64,000 nt of DNA from Acidovorax sp. RAC01 (lineage in GTDB: Bacteria; Pseudomonadota; Gammaproteobacteria; Burkholderiales; Burkholderiaceae_C), in assembly GCF_001714725.1 (NCBI RefSeq), contig NZ_CP016447.1:372001-436000 (forward strand), in the 5' to 3' direction. The notes below the pieces were generated by a model. It was not told the DNA's origin. It saw nothing but the letters and a program-made list of their open reading frames with translations, and did no database searches. Below, piece after piece: positions 46,521 to 54,317 of the stretch (position 1 is its first letter; the number at the start of each line of letters is the position of its first letter). The position numbers and the translations under genes are program-made.

Positions 46521-47354
46521 TCAGGGCTGCCCGAAACCCAGCCTCTGCAAGACCGCGCGAGCTGCCGGATCCCGCAGCGCTGCTGCGAACGCCAGCGCAG
46601 CAGGAGACGCATCGGCACGCACGGTGAGACCGTAGGCAGCACCCACCTGTAGCACAGGCGGGAGCTGCACCACGCGCAAGCGCGGCACTTCGGTCTGTGC
46701 GGCCACGGCGTTGGTGCAGTACGTCAGAAACACATCGGCCTGGCGCTGGTCCATCACCCATGCATAGGTACCGCGGCCAGCGGGGGGCTTGGGCGAATCC
46801 GCGCCGCCCGTGAGCTGGAGTGCCTTGCGATCGAGCTGTGCGTAGGCGCCCGGCTGCAACGTGTCCGCCTGGCGGAACAACGCCCAGGCGTAGTCGCCCG
46901 ACGGGTCAGCCTGGGGGGTGGATGTGCCCACGCGTACATCGCTGCGCAGCAAGGTGGCGAGCAAGGTGTCCGGGGTCGCGCTGATCTTGTCGCTGGTCAG
47001 GGCGCACAGTGCATTGCGCGTGAACACCACTGGGGGCCGCCAGCGGCCGCGCTCCGCAAGGCGCTGGGGGTGGCTGGTATCGGCAGACGCAAAGACCTGC
47101 GCAGGCTCGCCCTTCTCGATGCGCTCGCGCAGCAAGCCCGATGCGCCAAACGTGAGCGCCACCCTCTGGCCAGTGCGGACCTCGTGGTCGCGCGCGATCT
47201 CGGTGAACGCCTCACGCAGGCTGCCAGCGGCATACACCTGCACAGGGCTACTCTCAACCACCGGGGCCTGGGTTCCGGTCATGGAGCAACCAGCCAGAGA
47301 GAGGGTCAGAGCAGCGGCCGCCACCGCGCTCCATGTCTGTGGGAGCTTTGGCAT
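46521..47354 (-). CDS. ModA-like oxyanion-binding lipoprotein
   Basis: A 277-residue lipoprotein with lipobox LAGCS and a ModA-type periplasmic binding fold (VQVYAAGSLREAFTEIARDHE, VALTFGASGLLRERIEKGEP, VFASADTSHPQRL, AGRGTYAWVMDQRQADVFLTYCT). It starts nine bases after the tupA stop, so appears to be a fourth gene of the tungstate-type operon. It could be a second receptor (molybdate, tungstate or another oxyanion) using TupBC. It converges on the EAL gene. Confidence 0.85.
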   Translation of the reverse strand: MPKLPQTWSAVAAAALTLSLAGCSMTGTQAPVVESSPVQVYAAGSLREAFTEIARDHEVRTGQRVALTFGASGLLRERIEKGEPAQVFASADTSHPQRLAERGRWRPPVVFTRNALCALTSDKISATPDTLLATLLRSDVRVGTSTPQADPSGDYAWALFRQADTLQPGAYAQLDRKALQLTGGADSPKPPAGRGTYAWVMDQRQADVFLTYCTNAVAAQTEVPRLRVVQLPPVLQVGAAYGLTVRADASPAALAFAAALRDPAARAVLQRLGFGQP

Positions 47355-47363
47355 GGCCGCCCA

Positions 47364-48188
47364 TCAAGGCGCTGCGTTCGGAAAGAACAACTGCTCGCCG
47401 CCGATCTTGTAGCCCGCAATGGTTTGCTGGCCGGCAGGAGACACCACCCAGTCCACGAATTTCTGCGCATCCTGGGCTTTCACATGCGGGTGCTTTGCCG
47501 GGTTCACTGCCATCACGCCGTACTGGTTGAAAAGCCGCGTGTCGCCCTCGACCAGGATGGCCATGTCTGCACGGTTTTTGAAGTTCAGCCATGTCGCCCG
47601 GTCGGCCAGCACATAGGCACCGCTGGATGCCGCAATGTTCAGGGCGGGGCCCATGCCGCAGCCGCATTCCTTGTAGCCGCTGCCTTTGGCAGTGTCGGCG
47701 TTGGCCAGCTTCCAGTAGCGCAGCTCAGCGGCATGCGTACCGCTCTTGTCGCCGCGGGAGACAAAATTGGCATTGGCTGCGGCCAGCTTTTGCAGCGCCT
47801 GCACGATGTCCTTGCCTTTGGTGCCTGCCGGATCGTTCCGGGGGCCGACCAGGATGAAATCGTTGTACATCACCGCGAAACGTTTCACGCCCCAGCCATC
47901 GGCCACAAACTTCTCTTCGGCCGCCTGGTCATGGACGAAGAGAACATCGGCATCGCCGCGGCGGGCCATGTCCAGCGCCTGACCAGTGCCGAGCGCCACC
48001 ACTTTCACATCCAGCCCGCTCGCCTTCTTGAACTCGGGCAACAGGTGGCCAAACAGCCCCGACTGTTCGGTGGACGTGGTGGACGCCATCGTGATGCTCT
48101 GCGCATGGGCACTGCCAAACGCTATAACAAAAATAGCAGCAAAAGCTTTTACTGCATGCGCTACAGGCCGATTTGATTTGAATTTCAT
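47364..48188 (-). CDS. tupA: Tungstate-type ABC transporter binding protein TupA
   Basis: A 274-residue periplasmic receptor. The family motif TTSTEQSGL near residue 38, the VKVVALGTGQALDMARRGDADVLFVHD segment and SRGDKSGTHAAELRYW are characteristic of TupA/WtpA-like tungstate receptors. The signal peptide (VKAFAAIFVIAFGSAHA) is encoded by an AT-rich repeat element (48119-48167), which is very unlike the surrounding codon use. It overlaps tupC (ATGA). Confidence 0.92.
   Translation of the reverse strand: MKFKSNRPVAHAVKAFAAIFVIAFGSAHAQSITMASTTSTEQSGLFGHLLPEFKKASGLDVKVVALGTGQALDMARRGDADVLFVHDQAAEEKFVADGWGVKRFAVMYNDFILVGPRNDPAGTKGKDIVQALQKLAAANANFVSRGDKSGTHAAELRYWKLANADTAKGSGYKECGCGMGPALNIAASSGAYVLADRATWLNFKNRADMAILVEGDTRLFNQYGVMAVNPAKHPHVKAQDAQKFVDWVVSPAGQQTIAGYKIGGEQLFFPNAAP
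48119..48167. repeat. Interspersed repeat family A forming the tupA signal-peptide codons
   Basis: AACGCTATAACAAAAATAGC, then AAAAGCTTTTACTGCATGCG and CTACAGG. The CATGCGCTACAGG end is identical to the copy at 58756-58805. Here it is translated on the minus strand as the hydrophobic core of the TupA leader. Confidence 0.7.
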
Positions 48189-48967
48189 GAAACGAGCTCT
48201 CCTTTGACGAACAGGCGGGCCGCCTCAGGCAGCGGTCCGTTGAAAAAGTCATGCACCGGCAGGTCGGCCACCACGCGGCCATGCTCCAGGTACACCACGC
48301 GGCTTGCCAGCCGCTTGACCTGGCCCAGGTTGTGGCTGCTGAACACCATGGTCATGGGTATGGCGCGATGGGCCCTGGCAGCGCTTCCATCGCTCCCCTC
48401 GCACACGGCAAAGTCGGCCATCAGCGCCTCAACCTCGCGCTTGGCGTGCGGGTCAAGGCTGGCGGTGGGTTCGTCCAGCAGCAGCACATCGGGGCGCAGT
48501 GCCCAGGCGCGTGCCAGCGCTACGCGCTGTTGCTGCCCGCCCGACAGCGTGCGGGCGTTTTGCCCCGCCACATCGGTCAGACCCACGCGCCTGAGCGCCA
48601 GCACCGCCTGTGCGCAGGCCTCGCTCCAGCGCGTGCCGCGCAGCCACAGCGCGAGCGCCACGTTGTTGCGTGCGCTGGTGCGCAGCATGTGCGGCCGCTG
48701 GAACAGCATCGCCTGGCGCAGTGCCGGGTCGCACCGCAAGCCGCCGCCGTGCGTATCTGCCAGACCATGCAGTACACGCAGCAAGGTGCTTTTGCCGCTG
48801 CCGTTGGCGCCCACCAGTGCCACGCGCTCGCCGGGCGCGATGCGCAAGCTGACATTCGCCAGCGCCTGTACGCGGCCATAACACACGTTGACCTGCCGCA
48901 GGTCTGCCCATGCATCGGTTGCAGGCGCTGCAGCCAACCCTGCCGCCGCCACTTGCCCCGGCTTCAT
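48185..48967 (-). CDS. tupC: Tungstate-type ABC transporter ATPase TupC
   Basis: A 260-residue ATPase: Walker A GANGSGKST, Q-loop MLFQRPHML, signature LSGGQQQRVA, Walker B LLLDEPTASLD and switch FSSHNLGQVKRLA. The FxxxHNLGQxKRLA element is common in tungstate/sulfate-type Tup ATPases. Its ATG overlaps the tupB stop. Confidence 0.92.
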   Translation of the reverse strand: MKPGQVAAAGLAAAPATDAWADLRQVNVCYGRVQALANVSLRIAPGERVALVGANGSGKSTLLRVLHGLADTHGGGLRCDPALRQAMLFQRPHMLRTSARNNVALALWLRGTRWSEACAQAVLALRRVGLTDVAGQNARTLSGGQQQRVALARAWALRPDVLLLDEPTASLDPHAKREVEALMADFAVCEGSDGSAARAHRAIPMTMVFSSHNLGQVKRLASRVVYLEHGRVVADLPVHDFFNGPLPEAARLFVKGELVS

Positions 48968-49701
48968 GCCGCCACTCCTACGGGCGTGCTGGACGCAGCT
49001 CCGTCCACACGCTCGCGCCAGCGGCGCACCAGGGCGATCAGCACGTTGAGCGCCAGCACCACGGCCAGCAGGATGATGCCCAGCGCCAGTGCCAGCGGCA
49101 GGTCACCCTTGCTGGTTTCGAGCGCGATCGCAGTGGTCATCACGCGTGTGAAGCCGTCGATGTTGCCGCCCACGATCATCACTGCCCCCACCTCCGAGAT
49201 GGCCCGGCCGAACGATGCGATGAGCACGGTGAGCAGCGCATACCGCTCGTCCCACGCCAGCAGCAGGCTGCGCAGCAGGGGCGATGCGCCCATGGACCGC
49301 AGCTGCTCGCCGTGGGCGCGCTCGGCGTCCTCCACGGCCTGGCGCGTGAGCGCTGTCACCACGGGCAGCACCAGCAGTGCCTGCGCCAGCACCATGGCCT
49401 TGAAGCTGAAGAGCCAGCCCAGCGCGCCCAGCGGCCCGCTGCGTGACAGCAGCAGGTACACCAGCAGCCCCACCACCACCGACGGCACAGCCAGCGAGGT
49501 GTTGAGCAACGCCAGTACCACGCCCCGGCCGGCAAAGCGCGCCACCCCCAGCCACGCGCCCAGCACCAGGCCCAGGCCACACGCCACCAGGCATGCCGTG
49601 CCGCTGACCGCCAGTGAGCGGCCCACGATGGCCCACAGCGCGGGATCGGATTCGGCAATGAGTTGCAGCGCCGTGCTCGCGCTTTCGGTCAGACTGGACA
49701 T
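48964..49701 (-). CDS. tupB: Tungstate-type ABC transporter permease TupB
   Basis: A 245-residue permease with about five helices and the ATPase-contact loop in AHGEQLRSMGASPLLRSLLLA. SFGRAISEVGAVMIVGGNIDGFTRVMTTAIALETSKGD is the TupB signature. The ATG at 49701 (MSSLTESA) was chosen over an upstream open frame lacking membrane-protein character. First gene of tupBCA, 50 bases from the divergent regulator. Confidence 0.93.
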   Translation of the reverse strand: MSSLTESASTALQLIAESDPALWAIVGRSLAVSGTACLVACGLGLVLGAWLGVARFAGRGVVLALLNTSLAVPSVVVGLLVYLLLSRSGPLGALGWLFSFKAMVLAQALLVLPVVTALTRQAVEDAERAHGEQLRSMGASPLLRSLLLAWDERYALLTVLIASFGRAISEVGAVMIVGGNIDGFTRVMTTAIALETSKGDLPLALALGIILLAVVLALNVLIALVRRWRERVDGAASSTPVGVAA

Positions 49702-49751
49702 CGGTTCGGCTATCGTAGGCACCCCACCAATGTCCTGCGATATGAACACCT

Positions 49752-50879
49752 GTGCATAGGGTCCAACTCCACTACACGCTGAGCCGTGACGCAGGCACTG
49801 CGCTGATCCGCAACCCCCTGCCCGAAATGCTGCAGGCCGTGGCCGAGCAGGGCTCAATCTCCGGGGCTGCGCGCAGCCTGGGCTTATCGTACCGGCATGT
49901 GTGGGGCGCCCTCAAGCGCTGGGAAGACCAGCTGGGCGGCGAGCTGATCATCTGGGGCAAAGGGCAGTCGGCGCAGCTCAGCGAATTTGGCAGCAAGCTG
50001 CTGTGGGCCGAACGCCAGGCCCAGGCCCGGCTTGCGCCACAGATTGCCGCGTTGCATGCCGACCTGGAGCGCGCCTTTGCCGTTGCGTTTGACCCGGATG
50101 CCCATGTGCTCACGCTGTACGCCAGCCACGACGACGCGCTGGGCGTGTTGCGCTCGTACGCGGCCGCATCGGGCGAAGCCGGGGCGCTGCACCTGGACAT
50201 CCGCTTTACTGGCAGCGTGGATGCCATCCGCGCGCTGAACGAAGGGCGTTGCACCATCGCCGGATTCCACACGCTGGAGCAGCCGGCTGCCGGCTCGGTG
50301 GCGGCACGCACCTATCGCCCGCTGTTGCAGCCGGGGCGCCACAAGATCATCGGGTTTGCACACCGCACGCAGGGCCTGGTGGTGGCGCCCGGCAACCCGC
50401 TGGGCCTGCACAGCCTGGCCGACGTGGCGCGCACGGGCGCGCGCTTTGTCAACCGCCCCCTGGGCTCGGGCACACGCGTGCTGCTCGATGAGCTACTGGC
50501 GCAGGCGGGCCTCGCGTCCGGCGCGCTGGCGGGCTACGACCGCGACGAGCCATCGCACACTGCCGTGGCCCAGGCAGTGGCAGCCGGCGCCGCCGATGTG
50601 GGGCTGGGCATCGGCCTGGCAGCGCACGCGCGGGGGCTGGGTTTTGTGCCCCTGGCACAGGAGCGCTACCACCTGGCCTGCCTGAAGGACAGCCTGGAGC
50701 AACCCGCCACGCGCGCGCTGCGCACATTGCTGCAAACGCCCGAGTGGCTGGACCAGATGTCCTCGCTGCAAGGCTATGCACCGCTGCACTGCGGGGAGGT
50801 GCTGGCCATGAGCCGGGTGCTGCCGTGGTGGCAGTTCGCTCGCCGCAAGACTGCCACAGCCACTAGGAAGAAACCCTAA
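49752..50879 (+). CDS. ModE-like HTH / periplasmic-binding-domain regulator
   Basis: A 375-residue cytoplasmic regulator. The N-terminal LysR/ModE-type HTH (LPEMLQAVAEQGSISGAARSLGLSYRHVWGALKRWEDQLGG) is followed by a PBP-like ligand domain of the PF12727 kind (VLTLYASHDDALGVL, GRCTIAGFHTLE, RFVNRPLGSGTRVLLDELL, GAADVGLGIGLAAHARGLGFVPLAQERYHLAC). It is divergent from tupBCA, so it is a likely oxyanion-responsive regulator of that operon. The GTG start is uncertain. An in-frame ATG further in would cut into the HTH region. Confidence 0.83.
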   Translation: MHRVQLHYTLSRDAGTALIRNPLPEMLQAVAEQGSISGAARSLGLSYRHVWGALKRWEDQLGGELIIWGKGQSAQLSEFGSKLLWAERQAQARLAPQIAALHADLERAFAVAFDPDAHVLTLYASHDDALGVLRSYAAASGEAGALHLDIRFTGSVDAIRALNEGRCTIAGFHTLEQPAAGSVAARTYRPLLQPGRHKIIGFAHRTQGLVVAPGNPLGLHSLADVARTGARFVNRPLGSGTRVLLDELLAQAGLASGALAGYDRDEPSHTAVAQAVAAGAADVGLGIGLAAHARGLGFVPLAQERYHLACLKDSLEQPATRALRTLLQTPEWLDQMSSLQGYAPLHCGEVLAMSRVLPWWQFARRKTATATRKKP

Positions 50880-50932
50880 TTGCTCTCATTTCGATAGCTA
50901 AAAATCCTTTACTGCTGAGCGCAATCCGCCGT
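50880..50932. repeat. Interspersed repeat family A after the tup regulator
   Basis: Starts immediately after the TAA stop: TTGCTCTCATTTCGATAGCT, then CTTTACTGCTGAGCGCAATC. It shares GATAGCT and GAGCGC elements and the CGCTCTCATT-type edge with the copy at 61795-61856. Confidence 0.7.
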
Positions 50933-51060
50933 CACACTGATGTCAGAATCGCTCTGCGCCGCTCCGTAGAATTCGTGGCGTTGTAAGAATTTGTCGACTG
51001 TTGCGCCCATCTGCAAGGCAGCCGGCACATCGCGTACACAGCCTTTCTATTGGAGACACC

Positions 51061-51696
51061 ATGCAGGCTTTACTGAAACTATCGAGAGCCATTGACGGGC
51101 TCAATGCCTTCGTCGGCAAATACGTCATCTGGCTGATCTTTGCCGCAACGGCCATCAGCGCGATCAACGCGCTGGTGCGCAAGATTTTCGGAGTCAGCTC
51201 CAACGCCTATCTTGAAGCACAGTGGTATCTGTTTGCCTGGTCCTTCCTGGCAGCAGCCGGGTTCACACTGCTCAACCGCGAGCACGTGCGCATCGACGTG
51301 GTCAACAGCCGCCTGCCCAAGCGCGTGCAGGTCTGGATCGACATCGTGGGCTTTGCGTTGTTCCTCACGCCCCTGTGTGTCCTGGTGCTGTATCTCAGCT
51401 TGCCTCTGGTCATCCAGATGTACCAGACGGGCGAAGTTTCGGGCAATCCTGGCGGACTGATCCGCTGGCCCGTGTGGGTGGCGATCCCCTTCGGTTTTAC
51501 CTTGCTGATGCTGCAAGGCTGGTCCGAACTGATCAAGCGCATTGCCTTCCTGCGCGGCCAGGGGCCAGACCCCATGGGCCGCCTGGTGGAAAAAACCGCT
51601 GAAGAAGAACTCGTGGAACTGCTGCGCAAACAGCAGGAAGCCGCTGCCGCCGAGAGTGCTGCGGGAACCACATCACCCGCCACGCCAGCGCGCTGA
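51061..51696 (+). CDS. dctQ: TRAP transporter small permease subunit (DctQ type)
   Basis: A 211-residue membrane protein with four helices and the DctQ signature region (AQWYLFAWSFLAAAGFTLLNREHVRIDVV). The ATG at 51061 follows TTGGAGA. A C-terminal Glu/Ala-rich tail (EEELVELLRKQQEAAAAE) extends into the cytoplasm. It pairs with the large permease gene 18 bases downstream. The cognate receptors are probably the two TakP-like proteins encoded convergently. Confidence 0.93.
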   Translation: MQALLKLSRAIDGLNAFVGKYVIWLIFAATAISAINALVRKIFGVSSNAYLEAQWYLFAWSFLAAAGFTLLNREHVRIDVVNSRLPKRVQVWIDIVGFALFLTPLCVLVLYLSLPLVIQMYQTGEVSGNPGGLIRWPVWVAIPFGFTLLMLQGWSELIKRIAFLRGQGPDPMGRLVEKTAEEELVELLRKQQEAAAAESAAGTTSPATPAR

Positions 51697-51714
51697 GCAC
51701 GGAGCAACTTCATC

Positions 51715-53520
51715 ATGGAATTCTTCGCGACCAATTTCGCCCCCTTCATGTTTGCGGGGCTGATCATGTTCCTGCTGCTGGGTTTCCCGGTGGCATTCAG
51801 CCTGGGTGCCTGTGGCCTGTTCTTCGGCTTCCTTGGGATCGAGATGGGCATCTTCCCCAGCTCGGTCATGGCGTGGCTCCCGCAGCGCCTCATCGGCATC
51901 ATGGCCAACGACACGCTGCTGGCCGTACCGTTTTTCACGCTGATGGGGCTCATCCTTGAGCGAAGCGGCATGGCCGAGGATCTGCTCGACACGGTCGGCC
52001 AGGTGTTCGGCCCCATGCGCGGCGGCCTGGCGCTCGCCGTGATCTTCGTGGGCGCGCTGCTGGCCGCCACCACCGGCGTCGTAGCTGCATCGGTGATCTC
52101 CATGGGCCTGATCTCGCTGCCCATCATGCTGCGCTACGGCTACGACCGCCGCCTGAGCAGCGGGGTGATCGCCGCATCGGGCACCCTGGCGCAGATCATC
52201 CCGCCATCGCTCGTGCTGATCCTGATGGCCGACCAGCTGGGCCAGAGCGTGGGCGACATGTACAAGGGCGCCTTCCTGCCCGGCTTCATGCTGATGGGCC
52301 TGTATGTGCTGTACGTCATGTTCCTGGCCGTGTTCAAGCCCCACCAGGTGCCTGCACTGCCCCCAGAAGCGCGCACCTACCGCGAAGCCGATGGCAGCGG
52401 CGGTTATACGTCGCTCGCAGTGCTGGCGGGCCTGTCTGCCACCGTGTCCATCTTTTTGGCACGCCACATGGCCGAAGTCCACACATGGTGGGAAGGCCAG
52501 CTGGTCACGTCGGTCCCCACCGACGAAAAAGTGGTGGTGGCCATGTGCGGTGGCACGGCCGTGGCCCTGGTCATTGCATTGCTCAACAAGGGCCTCAAGC
52601 TGGGTCTGCTGTCCCGCCTGGCCGAACGCGTGACGTTCGTGCTCATCCCGCCACTGCTGCTGATCTTCCTGGTGCTGGGCACGATTTTCCTGGGTATCGC
52701 TACGCCGACCGAAGGCGGCGCCATGGGCGCGATGGGCGCATTGATCATGGCGTTTGCCCGCAAGCGCCTGGACATGAAGCTGCTCAAGCAGGCCCTGGCA
52801 TCCACCACCAAGCTGTCGAGCTTCGTGATGTTCATCCTGATCGGCGCCACGGTATTCAGCCTGGTGTTCCAGGCCGCAGACGGCCCGATCTGGGTGGAGC
52901 ACCTGCTCACCACCCTGCCCGGTGGCCAGGTCGGCTTCCTGATCGCCGTGAACGTGATGGTGTTTTTCCTGGCGTTCTTCCTGGACTACTTCGAGCTGTC
53001 GTTCATCGTGGTGCCACTGCTCGCACCGGTGGCCGACAAGCTGGGGATCGATCTGATCTGGTTCGGTGTGCTGCTGGCCGTGAACATGCAGACCTCGTTC
53101 ATGCACCCACCGTTCGGCTTTGCACTGTTCTTCCTGCGCTCGGTGGCACCCGACAAGCCGTACGTGGACCGCGTCACGCGCAAGACCATGGAGCCGGTGA
53201 CGACCATGCAAATCTACCGGGGCGCCATTCCGTTCCTGCTGATCCAGCTGACCATGGTGGGCGTGCTGATTGCATTCCCGCAGATCGTGACCGGAGCACT
53301 GGACGCCAAGGTGGAATACAACCTGGAAAGCCTGGGCGACCAGATGCGCGAAACGCTGGGTGCGCCCGCTGCCGCAGAGGCCTACGGCGAGGAACCCTTC
53401 GGTGCGAGCTCAGAGCCCGCAGCGTCCGACGCCACGGCACCAGGGGCTGCAGCGCCCGCAGCGGCCACGGACGACCCGCTGAAGGCGATGGAAGATGCGC
53501 TGAAAAAGCCAGCCAACTGA
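51715..53520 (+). CDS. dctM: TRAP transporter large permease subunit (DctM type)
   Basis: A 601-residue sodium-coupled permease. Signature parts are FAPFMFAGLIMFLLLGFPVAFSLG, VGALLAATTGVVAASVISMGLISLP, SGTLAQIIPPSLVLILMADQLG, ATPTEGGAMGAMGAL and TSFMHPPFGFALFFLR. It is longer than typical (~430 residues): an internal hydrophilic insertion lies around residues 220-270, and a low-complexity Ala/Pro-rich C-terminal tail of ~70 residues is present. TakM-type permeases for 2-oxo acids share this longer layout. It ends 31 bases before a strong terminator. Confidence 0.93.
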   Translation: MEFFATNFAPFMFAGLIMFLLLGFPVAFSLGACGLFFGFLGIEMGIFPSSVMAWLPQRLIGIMANDTLLAVPFFTLMGLILERSGMAEDLLDTVGQVFGPMRGGLALAVIFVGALLAATTGVVAASVISMGLISLPIMLRYGYDRRLSSGVIAASGTLAQIIPPSLVLILMADQLGQSVGDMYKGAFLPGFMLMGLYVLYVMFLAVFKPHQVPALPPEARTYREADGSGGYTSLAVLAGLSATVSIFLARHMAEVHTWWEGQLVTSVPTDEKVVVAMCGGTAVALVIALLNKGLKLGLLSRLAERVTFVLIPPLLLIFLVLGTIFLGIATPTEGGAMGAMGALIMAFARKRLDMKLLKQALASTTKLSSFVMFILIGATVFSLVFQAADGPIWVEHLLTTLPGGQVGFLIAVNVMVFFLAFFLDYFELSFIVVPLLAPVADKLGIDLIWFGVLLAVNMQTSFMHPPFGFALFFLRSVAPDKPYVDRVTRKTMEPVTTMQIYRGAIPFLLIQLTMVGVLIAFPQIVTGALDAKVEYNLESLGDQMRETLGAPAAAEAYGEEPFGASSEPAASDATAPGAAAPAAATDDPLKAMEDALKKPAN

Positions 53521-53551
53521 ACGTTGCAAGAACTCAGGTTCTCTTCCATCT

Positions 53552-53577
53552 AAAAAGGCCCTTCGGGGCCTTTTTTT
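53552..53577 (+). terminator. Rho-independent terminator of the TRAP permease genes
   Basis: AAAAAGGCCC-TTCG-GGGCCTTTTTT: a perfect stem with a stable UUCG tetraloop and a long T-run. Confidence 0.95.
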
Positions 53578-54250
53578 GTGCCCGAGAACAGCGCAGCACT
53601 GGACTCCACACCCGATCTACTGCAGCCACCCGGGCGCGAAATCCGCGCGCTGCCCTGGGCCAACGTTGGCACCAGCCTGCGGTGCCGGATCTCAGATCCG
53701 CACCACGGGCACCACAGAACGTCCATGACGGGTACCGGCAAGAGGCCACGCTGAAAAGTCGCCTCGCGTACGAGGCCTTCCGGCGTCAGGCTGTCTGGTC
53801 AGATCGGGCAAATCTGCATGACCACGGCGGCCAGGGCCTGGGCGGGGCGGTCCTCCCTATCGCCTCCAGGAATTGCCGCATCGCAGCCACGTGCCAAACG
53901 CCGCTTTCACACGCCGGTAACTCACGCCTGCGCCGAGGCGCTCATCACTCGCACCACGGCTGCGCCAGCGGGCGCATGCGGAACTTCTGGCGAAACGGGA
54001 TGCCTGGGGCACGCTCAGCCGGCCCTGCCGCGCTACAGCCGGCAAGTCTTGACCGGGCTCCGACACGACACGACACGACAGGACAGGACAGGACAGGACA
54101 GGACAGGACGGTCCTGCGCGCCGTGCTGGGACCGCGATACAAGCGTTCCACGCACTCGTTCCGTTCAGGCCCTGGGCGCCAGTGCACAGTGGCGCTTGGG
54201 CCTGCGCACGCTACACGGTGTATGGCAAGCATCCAAGTCGGGAGGCAATG
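53578..54250. other. Gene-poor spacer between TRAP permease and receptor genes
   Basis: About 670 bases with no recognisable coding gene. Open frames exist on both strands but have shadow-like Arg/Ser/Pro/Gly composition, no family motif and no ribosome-binding sites. The most notable content is a pentanucleotide repeat at 54061-54110. The stretch could be decayed coding DNA or an untranslated spacer. Confidence 0.4.
54061..54110. repeat. Pentanucleotide tandem repeat (microsatellite)
   Basis: Ten consecutive 5-bp units: four CGACA, five GGACA and one GGACG. Simple repeats of this length are uncommon in such GC-rich chromosomes and can change copy number by slippage. No convincing promoter or coding frame spans it. 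Confidence 0.95.
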
Positions 54251-54255
54251 AAAAA

Positions 54256-54274
54256 AGCCGCGACATGCGCGGCT
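54256..54274 (-). terminator. Rho-independent terminator of the first TakP gene
   Basis: Stem AGCCGCG / CGCGGCT with loop ACATG, followed on the minus strand by a run of T (AAAAAA at 54251-54256 on the plus strand). It lies 43 bases beyond the stop of the receptor gene. Confidence 0.88.
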
Positions 54275-54317
54275 TGGAGCGTGGGGAAACGGCCCGAAGG
54301 CCGCTACAGCACCAGGG

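Noticed and set aside
49702..49751. TATCG/CGATA inverted repeat as a tungstate-regulator operator
   Set aside because: Arms are only five bases and 22 bases apart, too weak to support without binding data.
51673..53211. A 512-codon open frame antisense to the TRAP large permease gene
   Set aside because: Composition typical of the complement of a membrane-protein gene (Asp, His, Gln, Glu rich); no motif.
54061..54110. CRISPR-like array
   Set aside because: Units are 5 bp and directly adjacent without spacers; no cas genes nearby.
53590..54240. Possible small genes flanking or containing the pentanucleotide repeat
   Set aside because: Frames on either strand translate to simple Ser-Cys-Pro or Arg-Thr-Gly-Gln-Asp repeats with no start signal or conserved segment; kept only as a microsatellite.
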